NCBI GenBank assembly: GCA_003988855.1
Contig: QYAI01000050.1
Coordinates: 124,001-188,000 of the forward strand
Origin: Arachnopeziza araneosa
Lineage: Eukaryota; Ascomycota; Leotiomycetes; Helotiales; Arachnopezizaceae
Direction: 5' to 3'
DNA length: 64,000 bases
Part shown: piece after piece, positions 46,123-58,500 of the stretch
Layout: each line of letters begins with the position of its first letter
Position numbering within the stretch: position 1 is the first letter of the stretch
The notes under the pieces: model-generated
Told to the model about the DNA's origin: nothing
Seen by the model: only the letters and a program-made list of their open reading frames with translations
The model's database searches: none
Program-made: the position numbers and the translations under genes

Positions 46123-47203
46123 ATGGAGTCAAATCTCCGTCCGAGAAAGACGGAGCGATCTTCAACGAGGAGTGCAACCACAAATGGGGCAAACACAAGC
46201 CATCCATTCCGTGCAAAGCCGCAGAGAAGCTCGCTCATCTCGTGGGACCATCTCCCCGAGTGGTGCAAAGACAACGAGTATATCCACTCAAACTTCCGGC
46301 CCCTGTCTAACTCGTACTGGAAGAGCATCACGAGCATGGCTTCCGTGCACAACGAGACGGGGAACATCTACACCCACCTCTTCGCCACCCTGTGGATGCT
46401 CGCGTTGGCAAATTGGTACTATGGATACGCGAAGGAGCATTATCCCCGGGCAAATCAGGATGATGTCGTGGTCTTTGCGCTGTTCTTTCTCGGTGGCGCT
46501 TCCTGCTTTGCTTTTTCGACTGTGTATCACACGCTCGCGAACCATTCGCGCGCAACTCACGATTTCTGCCTCAAGCTGGATTTTCTGGGTATCATTACCG
46601 TGACAAGTGGTTGCTTACCGCCTGGGCTGTGGTATACATTCCCCTGCGTTTCCAGGAAGACAAAGTTTACCTGGATCAGTGTGAGTATCTTGTCTTTTCC
46701 AAGTAGCAGGCGAACTTTGCTTATTTTTGGCAGCTGGACCTGTTTGCTCAATTTCTGGCAGCAATCTTCGTCCTCTTCGTGAAGCGGTTCCGCACCCCTA
46801 AATGGCGTCCATTCCGCGGTCTGCTGTTCAGCTTCATGGCTTCGTCGGCATTCTATCCCATCATTGTTGCCATCGTGCAAGTCGGCTGGAAGAAGGCAGA
46901 TATTGAGTATGGTGCATCTCTGTATGCACTCACCATTCTGATGTATATCAGCTCCGTGGGTATCTATGCTGTAAGTAGACCAGATGCTGGTGAACTCTGC
47001 ACTTTGTTGAATGCAAATAAACTAATTATGTTTCAACGATCCAGAGCCGTTGTCCCGAAGCATGGAAGCCGGGATACTTTGATGTCTGCGGCCAATCCCA
47101 CCAGATATTCCATGTCGGAATGACAATCGGGCTCACTACTCACTTCTTGTCCTTCAAAAAAGCAGTAGATCACTTTTATCTCGTTCAAGGAGGTGAGTGT
47201 TAA
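46123..47203 (+). CDS. AdipoR/Izh (hemolysin III-related) seven-TM receptor
   Basis: Three exons (46123-46680, 46734-46970, 47045-47203) give 317 residues. The N-terminal cytosolic region leads into WCKDNEYIHSNFRP and MASVHNETGNIYTHL, the canonical entry to helix 1 in the PAQR family. Zinc-site residues are present: the first His in STVYHTLANHS, the Asp in LKLDFLGI, and the HxxxH pair in SHQIFHVGMTIG in exon 3. Seven hydrophobic helices can be counted. Yeast Izh proteins act in zinc and lipid homeostasis, and the fold is a zinc-dependent ceramidase-like membrane protein. The start is the ATG at 46123 (MESNLRPRK). The very short tail (YLVQGGEC) ends at a possible donor (GGTGAGT), so an additional 3' exon cannot be excluded. 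Confidence 0.92.
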
Positions 47204-47587
47204 AGCTTCCCTGCCAAGGCATTTCTGTCATGGTAAATGGCATCATTTGATCAATGTCGAGTCCGAAAGCGAAACATGACGGTATTCATACCGACTACGT
47301 GATTTTTTTTATTTAGAATTTAGACTTAGAGAGAGGGATAATTAGAGATTAGAATCCTCTTTTAAACCCGGGATGCAGGGACCAGAGGAGACTTATATTT
47401 AGAACGCAGGCCTTGCCATAAATTAAAGATTTTATCAACTTATCAGTGAGCCTGTTATTTTCAGCCAACTTCCATATTTCATAGAGTCTCGAATCAGCCT
47501 TGACAATGAAATCTAAATTGTCACGGATTCATCAATGGGAACGTATACTTCCAAACATCTATTAAGCTCCCTGCAGTCTTTCGAACT
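47204..47587. other. Intergenic between convergent genes
   Basis: 3' flanks of the Izh gene (+) and the Zn2Cys6 gene (-). The sequence near 47320-47430 (AGATTAGAATCCTC..., AACCCGGGATGCAGGG) looks repeat-like but no family or boundary could be set. Confidence 0.35.
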
Positions 47588-49561
47588 CTAAAAGCTAAAC
47601 CTCTTCATCCAGGTCTTAATCTGCGTACCCCGCCCACCTGGTTGCCAAACGAACATGACAGTCTGAGTAGCATCTTCCTCTCCATAGATTGGCAGAAAGT
47701 AGATGTTAATCCTCTGAGCCTCGCTCGGCCACGTGGATCTATCTTCAGTGACCTCATGCGCACACTGGCCCTCCTCAAAGTCCACGACGTACTGCGCCAC
47801 TCCCTTGAAGAACTCGGCGCTCCACGGTTGGCCCTGCTTCCAGCAATGATCGTACCCCGGGAAACCGGTTCCGAGAAGGGATATGGCCCGCCGGCGTAGA
47901 GAGGGGGAGCGGCATTTGACGGCGGTGAGGTAGAGAGGGTGTAAGAAGTCCATTTCGAGCTGAGATTGCCGGAGCGGCGTTGGTTGAAGCTTTTCGTTTG
48001 TTGGCGAGGAAGATGGATAGGGTAATAGACCAATTGACTGACTAATATTGAAGTATATGTTGCTACAATCCTGAAACTCGAATTGAGCCTTTGCTGCCTC
48101 GTGTTCGGCCTGGTCTTCTGTGAGAAGCTGTTCTACGAGAGATGTCATGGACTGAAACTGGTCTGTATGGATGTCCAAGCTGGTCTGGCTATCTGTCATG
48201 TGTTGCATATTCCATATCTTCAGAACAAGGCCCTGAATCTGAAGCACGCTTAGAGCTCGTAAATCTTCTGCCGAGACATCTTTGCTCTTGAGGGCTGCCA
48301 ATTGTAATGCCCAATGATCGAGACGGAGCTCCAATGTCTTCCGTGAGCAAACTTCGATTGGAGAGGCGCGTGCTACCGAGAGAACCCCTGGGATGCTCTG
48401 GCGGGGCATGATGCAGCTGGTGATGAATGTTTTGAGAAGCTCCTTAGCTTGCCTTACCGAGGTGACGGGCTGGTCGATGCATGAAGCAAAGCCCGGCTCC
48501 AGACGGAAATCGTACAGGTCGTATGGAATTGGTCGTTGGCCCAAAGCAGACATTCTCTGGTGGCCGAATATCCTAGCTAGCTCCTGGTATAATATCGAAT
48601 GGTTGCTATTGTATGTCAGTTATAAGTCCAATAAAGTCTGATGACATACACTGATATTATCACTGGATGAGAATAAAGAACCAGACACTTACTCAAATAC
48701 AGGCTTGTTTCCTACTGATTCAGGAAGATCTCTATTGTGGGAATACAACAGCAGAAGACCGCTGAAGAAGTGTGATAAAGCGTTATGAGGCGATTTTCCT
48801 AAGAGTTCCAAGTACACAAAAGAAAGGCAAGCAAACAACGCTACCTGTATGCTGTTCTCATCCTCAGAAATCCGACTGTTAAGCATCTTGATAGCTTTAT
48901 TGTATTGAGAAAGGGCAAAATCTTTGTGTATGGGCTTCTGCAATCTCATTTCGCGGATGCTGTCCTCGTGCACCGAAGCCATTGCTATGAGCGCATGCAG
49001 TATCGACCGTTCAACCATGGCAACGCGGAGGAACTGGTTGCAGAACTCATCGCCCGAGAAGCACCTTATGTTCTTGACGGTCTTGTGGAGGAAGAAGTGG
49101 AACGACCGATGTTCATCGGGCGTGCCAGAAAAGTCCACGAGCGATCTCCCCAGAGGACTTATCAAACCAACTGAACCGAAGGGCAATCGCGTCGAACATG
49201 CTTCTTCGGAGCTGAGCGCAGCATATTTCGGTTCCATCTTCGAGATAATCTTGGCCTGCAACTTGGGAAGCGATGCTTTCTCCCTTGATTGATGCGAATA
49301 TCCGCCGCAGATCCAGCCAGCTATTGTGCACCTCCTGCAGACTGGTCTACTTTCATCGCATCTGAGGTGCCGTGATCTGGGATATGTTAAGAGCTGCGAA
49401 GGAACGATTGCGGAAAACTTCACCTGCTGAAAATGAAAGTTAGTCTAGCAACTCAAAATGCTTCAATTTGTCCATTACCAGTTCTTGCACCCTTTCCTAG
49501 ACCTAGGGCCGCCATTTCGAGTCAGTTTAAATCCCGTGCCCGGCCGTGTCTTTCGATCCAT
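47588..49561 (-). CDS. Zn2Cys6 transcription factor with a 3-nt microexon in its DNA-binding domain
   Basis: The best model has exons 49561-49479, 49424-49426 (CAG), 49376-48693 and 48605-47588, for 595 residues. Exon 1 ends KGCKN plus TG, the microexon supplies C|AG, and exon 3 begins A|TCACGG. The spliced product reads KGCKNCRSRHLRCDESRPVC followed by RRCTIAGWICGGY, a perfect Zn2Cys6 cluster. Joining exon 1 straight to exon 3 would create TGA. The two flanking introns are 52 and 47 nt with normal GT-AG ends. Further on are the regulator-type helical regions (RVAMVERSILHALIAMASVH, ALFACLSFVYLELLGKSPHN). The last junction restores VFDNHSILYQELARIFGHQR. Target genes are unknown. The gene ends about 2.1 kb from the GH7 gene's own start region on the same strand. 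Confidence 0.85.
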
Positions 49562-50389
49562 TTGCTTTCAAGAATTTCCGTCAACAACTTGGCAACCCAG
49601 AATCTCCAAGTCTGTTTTTGACACGCGGAAAACCCTTCTTTGGTACATGTAAATATACACGATTGAGAGAATTAAGCTGAGCCACCGCATGCGGCTGAAC
49701 CTTCCTCTGCTCGAATAGCAAGATCATGATTTTCGCATGATATGCAAGCTTCTTGGCATTCCTCATAGAGAAGTTGTTCCAGAAACTGTGCCCTATGGAT
49801 CTCACCTCGCCCGGCACAGCCGACGGCACGTTACACCAGCTTACTGTTCAACGGGGCATGACATAACCAAGTCTGAGTCCGATAGGCGGAGAATACTTTT
49901 CTTCTCAAGCAATTGGCTACCTATCTACTGTCTCTCGAAGGTTGCGCCTCCTTGGAACGCCACTGATCCGATCGTAACGAGCGTAACGAGCTGCGCCGCA
50001 CAGATTAAAAAATTCAGGGCCTGTAGTTGGCACCACCAAAGACGATTTTAGGTTTCCTGGACCGACCAGTAGAGCGTCATGTCTCCGGGAAACTGTACCG
50101 AATTCAGAATGCTCTCCGTCGCCATCGTTTTCATAGACGATTCTAGTGATTTCCCCGACTCCTTAGTACTAGCTTCAGAAGAGATACGAAGACAACGGTA
50201 AGATAAAAATAGAATGTCAAAGTAAAGACAGACGTATACAGTATTTATGTGTTGTCATATATACATTCTTTTTTTCGCCTCAACCACCAATATTCCAAAT
50301 CACAAGTCACTTCTTCCATTGCCACCAAAGAAACCCCATATATACAATTCACTTATTCTCCGTCCTCAAAATCCTCGGATTTAAAACCT
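49562..50389. other. Intergenic, no gene seen
   Basis: Upstream region of the Zn2Cys6 gene and 3' flank of the GH7 gene. No coding signal, repeat or RNA gene recognised. Confidence 0.45.
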
Positions 50390-51803
50390 TTAGCTACCAG
50401 CAGCAAAAGTCGAGTTGATGGGTCCATACTTGATATTCGAGTACGTGACTGAAGCCCCAGGAGTCTTCGACTCAACATCGGCTGGAACACCGGAGGAAGG
50501 ATCACAAGTACCACGAGCACTACCTGGACCAGTGGCAGTGGTAGGATAGGTAGAATCCAACCAGAGCATGTTGGAATAATGATCATCCCAGACGGACATC
50601 ACCAAGGTCATACCAGCATCGAGAGCCTTGGACATGGAACCGAAACCTCCCTTGGTCTTGAAGCCATAGTTGTCACCGAAAACTGCCTTTTGAGCATCGC
50701 AGAACTCGGTGGTGAGGGAGTTACCCGTGACATTGGGGATGAGGGATTGGGAGTTGGGGATGACCTTGCCTCCTTGGACGTAGAAGCGCTTGATCTCAGT
50801 GAGAGGGCTACCGATGAATTGTGTGACGACAGTGAATTTCTTGCTTGTGTCCACAGTCAAGCCTGGGCCGTAGAAAGAAGAGTCACCCATTCGGTAGGAA
50901 TTGAAATCGCATCCGTCAGGGTCGCAGGTACCAGCGTATCGAGTAGCAGAGTAAGTACCTCCGCAATCATCACCAGAACAAATTGTTTGGGTGATAGGGT
51001 CACATGCGTGCGGCGTGACAGCAGCGGAATTGAGATTTGCCTCCCAAATATCCATTTCGGCGCAGCAAGAGCCTTTTCCTCCAACACCAGCGTTTGGATC
51101 ATTTGAGGATGCGGTCCATCCGTCGACATTACCCTATACTGCAGTCAGGATCTCGCCCTTAAAATGCAAGATGGTTGATGCTTACAGCTCCATTGATGAA
51201 TTTCAAGTCGCGCGGACATTGAGCATCACAGTATCCAACACCATATTTAGCACCCGCTTTGTTGCCCGAGTATTTTGCCATTCCACCGTCTTTGTCCATC
51301 GACACAAAGTAGAGGGCGCCATTGAGACCGCATGGAAGGTTAGATACATCAACATCAAATGTAAACTCCTTGTTCAAGAGCGAAAACTGTAGGTAGGTGG
51401 TATCAGTATCCATGAGATACAAACGTGAACCGATGTTGGTTGCGTACGATCCCTTCGTGACAAAAGTCAATTTGAGGGAGTTGCCACTAGCTTGGGCACC
51501 GTAAGTTGCAGTATAATCAGCACCTTCCAATGCACAGTTTGCTGCACATGCAGCGTTGCTAGGGCAGAGAGTAGTGTTCCAGGTGTTGCCAGTATAGCAG
51601 TTGGTATACGAGTTGGCGGTCTTATCGTGAACCCATCGCCAATTGGAGTCGATGGTGACTTTTCCTTGCTTCACTGTGCAGCCAGAAGCCGTGCAGACAC
51701 TGTAGCTCATGCTAGGATGGGTCTCGGTCTGTTGTTTTCCAACCTGCTGACCTCGCACAGCGGCGGCGGCCAAAGAGACGGCGAGGGCCAAACTTCGATA
51801 CAT
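50390..51803 (-). CDS. Glycoside hydrolase family 7 cellobiohydrolase (CBH1 type), no CBM
   Basis: Two exons (51803-51186 and 51133-50390) give 453 residues. The signal peptide MYRSLALAVSLAAAAVRG is followed by QQVGKQQTETHPSMSYSVC, the typical mature start with QQ and THP. The exon join gives LKFINGAGNVDGWTASSND. Catalytic residues lie in GSCCAEMDIWEANLNSAAVT (EMDIWEA, nucleophile, transition-state Asp and acid/base Glu). Other landmarks are RWVHDKTANSYTNCYTGNTW near the N-terminus, SRLYLMDTDTTYLQF, CDPDGCDFNSYRMG, and TLVMSVWDDHYSNMLWLDST. The protein stops at GPINSTFAAGS with no linker or CBM1, like single-domain CBHs. It releases cellobiose from chain ends outside the cell and is complementary to the AA9 LPMO. 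Confidence 0.96.
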
Positions 51804-51883
51804 TCTGCTGGAAGACTTGTCGTAGATGGTGAGTTTTCGACTGAAGAATGTTTGCCAAGAGTGAGAGGAGCGGGATCTCATCT

Positions 51884-51890
51884 CTTTATA
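51884..51890 (-). promoter_or_regulatory. TATA box of the GH7 gene
   Basis: TATAAAG on the minus strand, about 85 bp upstream of the GH7 ATG. This is a standard position for a strong inducible fungal promoter. Confidence 0.55.
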
Positions 51891-51975
51891 CATCTCCAGT
51901 GGCAGATCAGGATTTCAAGGGTAGTCACTGCAGCTGTAATTCTTCCAGTAGAATATCTAGTCAAGATACGGAAGG

Positions 51976-51981
51976 GCGGGG
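51976..51981 (+). promoter_or_regulatory. Candidate CreA/Mig1-type site
   Basis: GCGGGG matches the SYGGRG consensus of the carbon-catabolite repressor CreA. It lies about 175 bp upstream of the GH7 start. A second match, GTGGGG on the minus strand, is near 52390. Short consensus sites occur by chance, so this is only suggestive. Confidence 0.3.
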
Positions 51982-51999
51982 ATTTTCCTTTTGCTAATA

Positions 52000-54900
52000 T
52001 CTTTTGATATGCAAATATAGCACTCTTCCCAGTTGGCAAAAGTCTTCTGGAATTGCTCAATGTAAAATCACAGGCCCAAGAGGGGTATCCCCGTGTAATT
52101 CGCCGCATGGGACCAAGTGCCGAAAAGACCGTTTGAGCAGTCGTGAATGCATATTGCCTGTATTGGGAACGGAACTGCGAAATCTTCTAAGGCAGAAATG
52201 GGGCAACAGATGACTTGTGGAAGAATAAAATATAAATTCAGGGGGCCAGCCGTTGCGGGATATCTGAAACGCCGTCTACCAGACGAAGAAAGCAGGTGCA
52301 GTAAGGAACCACGAGCTGGAACAACATAGTCCGGAAACAGATAAAGGATAAGCAGGGTCCAGAGGCGAAAGGTGGGTTGCATAGTACCGGCTTCCCCACA
52401 TTGTTTCTGCCTCAAGGGACTTTAGTAAGCCCTTGCTCGAAATTTGAGAGCGCGTAATGTGGATACAGTTAGGATAAGATTGAATCTATCGTCAAAGAAG
52501 ATTCCTTATGAACCCGAAGCCTTAATTTCAAGCCCCAGCAAGCATATTCTCGAGCTCTTTTGCAGTCAAGAAAGCGACCCAGACCACAACTAGAGAACCT
52601 TGCATTATGTTACTTCTAAACCAAGATGAAATTGCACCAGTATTATCATGATCATAGCTGTGTGGGAAAATATGACAGAGTAGCATAGCATTCAACGAGA
52701 TGCTTTTTGTGCTCTCAAAAAAGAAATTAAATTCTGAGTCTTGAACTCTCAACATCGCGTTTTAAACCTTACGGCGCTTGCTGAAAGGTCGAATGACCAT
52801 GAGGCAGGAAAATATACCTTAGCCTACAATGGCTGTTTAACCTCGCAGAGTATAGCTCAACCCCGCGACCTGAGTCCACCAGGAAGGTGCGACAGTATAA
52901 TGGTACAAAGCATCTCGTAAGGAGAGACTGCGCGAGAATCAGTTGATCATCCAGTGGAAAACGGCCCGACGTCAGAGATGATGGTGGTTAGATTGGCCAA
53001 TATGAGAGGCCATGACACGAGTTTATCTGTGCCAAGACACAATCAACCATTGAAGCTTCCAAAACATCACTCTCCCATGTTAGCCAGCCATGAGATCGGA
53101 CAAACTATTGGAACCGCGTGAAATCAATCCGCATGATGAACGCCTTAACCAGTAAGCGAGTATCTAGGTGAGGAGGAAGGACTGCCAATAAGATGAAAAG
53201 AAGACGCCAAGGGAACCGTCTCATGGATTGGAGTGAGAGGTTTTGAAGTCGCCCATCGACAGTGTGCTGTGCCTCCGTATCTGGCCAGTCGTTAGATGCG
53301 CCGGTAGTGGCATGATTCAGATCAGCCGAGGCAAGTATGGGCTTGTACAATCAAGACTTTGATTGGGTTCTGATATTCAGTAGTCTAACGAAAGGTGTGG
53401 TAAGTCGCTGGTCGTCAGAAGAAACATTGCAAGGATCCGAATATTTCCAAATCGTGATAGCGTGACGCCGAACGCGGCATTTAGTCTGTTTGGCGGGATA
53501 ACTAAGTGGATATTCTAAATTTATTAGCATATTGGCCTGTGGTGAGATCCTGGAAACTTGTTTTGCGGGGAAACCAGACCTATTGGTCGTGATCTTCCAG
53601 GGCAATAACTCTATCTTGTCGCCCTCATACCGTGCCATCCAAATGCCGAAGACCAGTCCCGTTGATTTGTCTCTATCCTTCTTTTTTGTGATCATGATTC
53701 TCCGTAGCTGTAGAGCTCGACTCCCTGGGCACAGTATGAAGCTGAAAACTACTTCGAACGCTGTGCAGTGCCCAATTGTCCCTACACCAAAATCCAGCCA
53801 AGATAGGTCGAAAGGTCGAGATTAATTCGTAAAATGTAAAAACACTCACGGAGATTCGAGATCGCAAGAATCATTCGTTCGGCTTTTGCAATCGGTAACG
53901 CATGACTGCGTGGCAAATTCTGCAAAATTGGAAAACAACTGGTTAAACAGAATCCTCCACCGACACGATAGACACCCTCCACCTTGATAAAGAAAAGGGA
54001 CTAGACGGTACTCTGAACATACCTAAAATTCCACTACCGGGAAGGTATTCTGAGGTAGCGATGAGGCCAGGCAATATATTTATGCCACCGGATAAACAGC
54101 ACCCTTGCGAAAGACGGCCGGGCCTCGAAGTCGGATTGAAGCTCAGACAAGAAGATCGGAGAATAATTTGGGCGATATATATTCGAGTGGGTCAGCTGCA
54201 CCAAAGAATACACTAGATATCGGCGGGTTTCGTTTGTCTTCCCCATTGTGGTCGTTGAAGGAATTCTGAAAGGTCGAAATAGGAAGAGAAGGTCTCGACA
54301 CTGAATAGACACTATCAGCATAGCTTAAGAACGATTGTAAAACACAGCATGCGATACGTAGCAATGCGCAGGAGATGTGAAATCCAACAAAGACAACCCT
54401 TTTTAAGATGGACAGGACGGTGTCGGACGGGGTCGTGGAGCAGCAGTTCCTCCCCGAAGTCGATAAAATGTAGATTGAAAGTCATCAGTCAGCTTGGCGG
54501 ATACCTCTTGGCTCTGCCGCTCTCTATTTGCACTATGGGTATTGTCAAGAGGGTGGAGCCTGGACGAGACCTGGTTGGTGGGTACCACGAGAGTACTTCG
54601 TGAAACAAGGATGTATGATCTGCGAAACTCAACAGGTACAGTTGCTTGTTTTTGCGACTTAAGTTTAAGAAATGGATCAGAGCTTCGAGGGGAGCAAGAA
54701 TATATAATCTTGAAGTGGACTCGTCAGGAGCCTTCCCCGCCGAAAGGAGCTTGGGTGGAGGCAACTTGTCTTCCTCAACCCTAGGCATTTTGAGTTCCAT
54801 CGGCAATCGTAGAATGCGACGGTGCTACGATAGATGCACTCTTTCCCCAGAAACCGTCTTGAGGGCTCCCTCCGCACTTTACTTTGTCGTGCGCATCCGC

Positions 54901-55694
54901 TGGAATATATGATCAGTTCCCCGCACGTAATATATTCAATCAACCGTTAACGACCAACCAGCAAATACAATCGTATCTCAAGTACGGTGAAAAAACGTGG
55001 GGAATATCTTCAAATTTGTTTATATTAAATATCGAGATTAATTCGCGCCGCTTTTTCCGATCCAAGATCTCTTTATCGCGTAGTTCACGAAACACACGCA
55101 ACTGTCGAATCTCACAAAAAAATCATAGCACAATAAGAAAATGTCCAAACTGGAAATTTCAGTAGAAAAACGCATATGCAATGGTTGACAAGCTTTCACC
55201 TAAGTTGAGCTGGACTTGATTGTAAGGTACAGTTAGGTTATGAGGTTGTAAAACGAAACTGAAGAAGCGATTAGGCCCATTACTCCTACTTCAGGGAAGC
55301 GCAGGAAGAGGTTCCGGATCCCAACTAGGAATTTATGAGAACTTGAATTTTATATTGGTGACGTTGACACTGAAATTCCGAGAACAACTTTCCAAATTAT
55401 AAACAACAGAAAAAAGCTTTCGGTTGCCCACGAATAAGAAGAACAAACCGGAAACGCGAAATCAAACTTCAAGAACGCAAAACTAGAGCCATTTCGGCTA
55501 GAGGTTGAATGGGTTCCTATTTTCATATCCCTAAAATCTGTACTTTTCTATTCGTACGCCACGCCCGCACCCATACCAAAACGACGCTGTATCATCGACC
55601 ATTTTGTAGCCAAACGATCCACCATTCCGTCTATAATTAGGGTCCCTTTATACTTGCTTCTCCCTTGCGATCTCTACAAGGTGCTAGTCAACGC
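52000..55694. other. Gene-poor tract (about 3.7 kb), no convincing gene
   Basis: Many short overlapping ORFs occur on both strands, but none shows a domain, a coherent intron chain or a signal peptide. Two minus-strand frames around 53105-53695 run on consecutively but could not be linked or recognised. The AT-rich part at 54900-55180 has transposon-like composition without identifiable ends. Confidence 0.4.
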
Positions 55695-57512
55695 TCAAGG
55701 TGCACTTAACTGCCCCCTCACACCTCCTTTCCCACCGACTTCTCTACACGTAATGGTAACTCCTAAATCCGCTTTAACATCAATCATCACCTCAACCTTA
55801 CCACCTTTTTTCACATCCTTCACCGCAGCCTCAGCAAGCACGCTACCAACCTTCCAAACCTTTTCTCTAACGTCTTCTTCTTCCTCATCACTGTCATCAA
55901 AATCACTATCATCTTCATCTTTCTCCTCGTTCGTCTTGGCTTTCGGCTCCGGTTTTGACACCTTGATATATGACCCTCCCTCGACTATTTTGATTAATAC
56001 ATCACCACCCGAAGCTGGGGTAGCAATGTGGATTGTTCTGCGAGCGGGGACGGCAGTTTCGGCTGATAAGATTGGCGTGAAGATACCCGTTTCAGAGTCG
56101 GCAGAAACAGAGAGAACACCAATTGCATGAGTAAGATGCTTCACCGTCGTCACAGCAGCGTGGGTTGACTGTTCAATATCTTCTTTCTCAAATTCTTGGA
56201 TCAAGCTCGCTTGTAGCGCGGCTCCTCGCGCTTGCAGTTCAGAGGGATTGATGGCGGTAGGAGAAGTAGATGGGGCATGGATGGTAGTCGATTCCGGGAA
56301 GATGCCGCTCAAGTTTGATGCAATGCGAGGGATATGTGAGGTCCCGCCTGAGAGAATGACCTCATCAATATCAAGGACGTCGAGCCCGGCTTTCTTTACA
56401 ACACCTTCAATGAGGCGGTTAAATCCTTCAAAGACCTTGCGGGCGATTGTTTCGAAGCGGAGGCGATTGATGGTGGAAGTAAAGTCAACGCCGATATTGA
56501 GCGACTCAACACTGAAATTGGCGTTGGTGCCGATAGAGAGGGCTTTCTTGACTGCTTCTGACTCTAGTTTTAGCTTGGCGAGAGAGCGAGCAGTTTTTCG
56601 GGGATCAGCATCTTCGCCATTCCATTTGACAAATTCTTTTGCGAAATGATCTTGTAGAACCTGATCGAGATGGACGCCAGCAAAGTCGTAGTCGTGTGCC
56701 GTAGCTAAAATGGTATACATTCCCCCTCGAGAAGCAATAACTGCAACATCCGATCTAGTTCCTCCCAGGTCTGCAACTACGACATTTTTGTCCGAAACTT
56801 TGGCGTCTGGCCGAGCATCATAAGCAAGAAGAGCAGCAACTGGCTCGTTGATGAGCTGTAAAACTTCAATACCAGCATCGTTAGCAGATTTGGTGAGAGC
56901 ATTCTTCTGCTTATCGCTAAAGTTTGTGGGAATTGTAAGAACAGCTGAGTTGACTTCCTTTCCAGTGTAATCTGAAGCAGACTTTACCAAACGACGAATT
57001 TGACGAGTAGCAATCTCGGAGATAGTAACAGTAGACTTCTCGTCCTCTTCCGTATCTTTTATCGTGAATGCGATTGTGTTCTTATGAGCCTCGGGGCGGG
57101 CAGAGGCGTGGCAGTGTGTAGGATCTATACTCTTAAAGCTAGACAAACATTAGCAAGATATCGGAGCAAAATGATCAGCAAGTCCTACTCTTGACCTAAG
57201 AAATCTCTAAAATACGCGACAGTGTTCTCGCTGTTGCGAATCAACTGTTGCTTGGCTTGTTGCCCATTATATTCTTCACCGTCCACATATGACAGGATTG
57301 ATGGAATCTGACGATCTGCATTAATAGTCAGCCATAGATTCCTTCTTGCGACAGCCATGGTATTACATACCTCCGTCCTCATTCACAATCACCTCAGCCT
57401 TGTCCTCAGACGTGGTATAAGCAATAGAGCTATTTGAGTTTCCAAAGGCGATACCAATGGCATGTCTCTCTCCTGGCGATGCGCCAACGATCGACGTTTC
57501 TTCCGTAGCCAT
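55695..57512 (-). CDS. SSZ1: Ssz1, Hsp70-like subunit of the ribosome-associated complex
   Basis: Three exons (57512-57371, 57315-57189, 57138-55695) give 570 residues. The start MATEETSIVGASPGERHAIG leads into the Hsp70 phosphate-1 region IAFGNSNSSIAYTT, where canonical Hsp70s have GIDLGTTYS. After splicing the sequence reads EDGDRQIPSILSYVDGEEY. The nucleotide-binding domain continues with QLINEPVAALLAYDARPD, VVVADLGGTRSDVAVIASRG and VILSGGTSHIPRIASNLSGI. The C-terminal part is shorter than in Hsp70 and lacks a full lid, with an acidic DEDDSDFDDSDEEEEDV insert. This matches Ssz1, which pairs with Zuotin at the ribosome exit tunnel to stimulate Ssb chaperones on nascent chains. It is divergent from RRP40 across a 206-bp shared promoter. 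Confidence 0.94.
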
Positions 57513-57718
57513 TTTATCGTACCTGAATCGCGAGTCTGAAGTCGCAAAAAATGTCTGTTTCGATGCGATTATTTCGCGACCTTGAACTTTTCTGCCCACA
57601 TCCAGAAATTTCACTAGCGCCATTTTGGCCCCACCATTCCCGCAAGGCTGAAGGATACCTGGATAAGCTGCGGCGTGCACCTTTTGGGGGGTTCAAGCAC
57701 ACCAACATTTATACAATC
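57513..57718. promoter_or_regulatory. Bidirectional promoter of SSZ1 and RRP40
   Basis: Only 206 bp separate the two divergent start codons. Both genes serve ribosome biogenesis or translation, so joint control is plausible but inferred. No TATA box is evident on either strand, which is usual for housekeeping promoters. Confidence 0.6.
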
Positions 57719-58500
57719 ATGGCTACAGATATTTCCGTCCTTCCAGGAGATACAATAGAACCCAAATTATTGCCATCTCATCCAACTCAGCCCCTCAAGC
57801 TTGGGCCAGGCTTACGACATCTTCCACCAAATACCATCACCCCCACAGTTGCTGGATTGTTAAGTGCAGAGAGGAGGAAAAATGCCGTCTGGGTTGAGTT
57901 CAAGGGCAGCCGAGTAAGTCTAGAACGATTATTTTATTGTGGCTGTATCTAATACTCATGCAGTACATTCCCACAGTCGGCGATCTGGTAATAGCTACAA
58001 TCCAGAGGTCTGCTACCGACTTATACTACGCCTCCCTGAGTGACTACACTTCAAATGCCTCCCTGCCCCAATTATCTTTCGAAGGTGCTACCCGAAAAAC
58101 ACGGCCTCAGCTAGTGACCGGCGCGTTGGTGTATGCTCGAGTGACACTGGCAAATAAGCATATGGACCCTGAACTAGAATGTGTGTCTTCATCAACTGGC
58201 AAATCAGAAGGCTTGGGCCCATTGACTGGTGGAATGCTTTTTAATATCTCACTTGTGATGGCAAGAAGATTAATGTTATCAAAACCAGCTGAACAGGGAC
58301 AACTGATTGTTTTGGAAGAGCTCGGGGCTGGAGGGGTGGGATTTGAGATAGCAGTGGGGAGGAACGGGAAGCTATGGGTGGATAGCAAGACTGTCAAGAC
58401 CACACTGGCTATTGGAAGAGCAATTCAAGACATTGACACGAAGTCATTGACCGTGGAGGAGCAAAGAAAACTCGCGAAGAAGGTCGCTAGAGATTTATGA
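57719..58500 (+). CDS. RRP40: Exosome complex component Rrp40
   Basis: Two exons (57719-57913 and 57964-58500) give 243 residues. The N-terminal part has VLPGDTI and LGPGLRHLPPNTITPTVAGL, the usual Rrp40/Csl4 opening. The S1 region includes the splice-spanning SRYIPTVGDLVIATIQRSAT. The KH-type C-terminal half includes VTGALVYARVTLANKHMDPE, GGVGFEIAVGRNGKLWVDSK and a final helix. Rrp40 is a cap subunit of the nuclear and cytoplasmic RNA exosome that binds RNA and guides it to Rrp44 and Rrp6. Length and motifs are normal. Confidence 0.94.

Noticed and set aside
53105..53695. Consecutive minus-strand ORFs as a gene
   Set aside because: No in-phase splice sites or recognisable domain.
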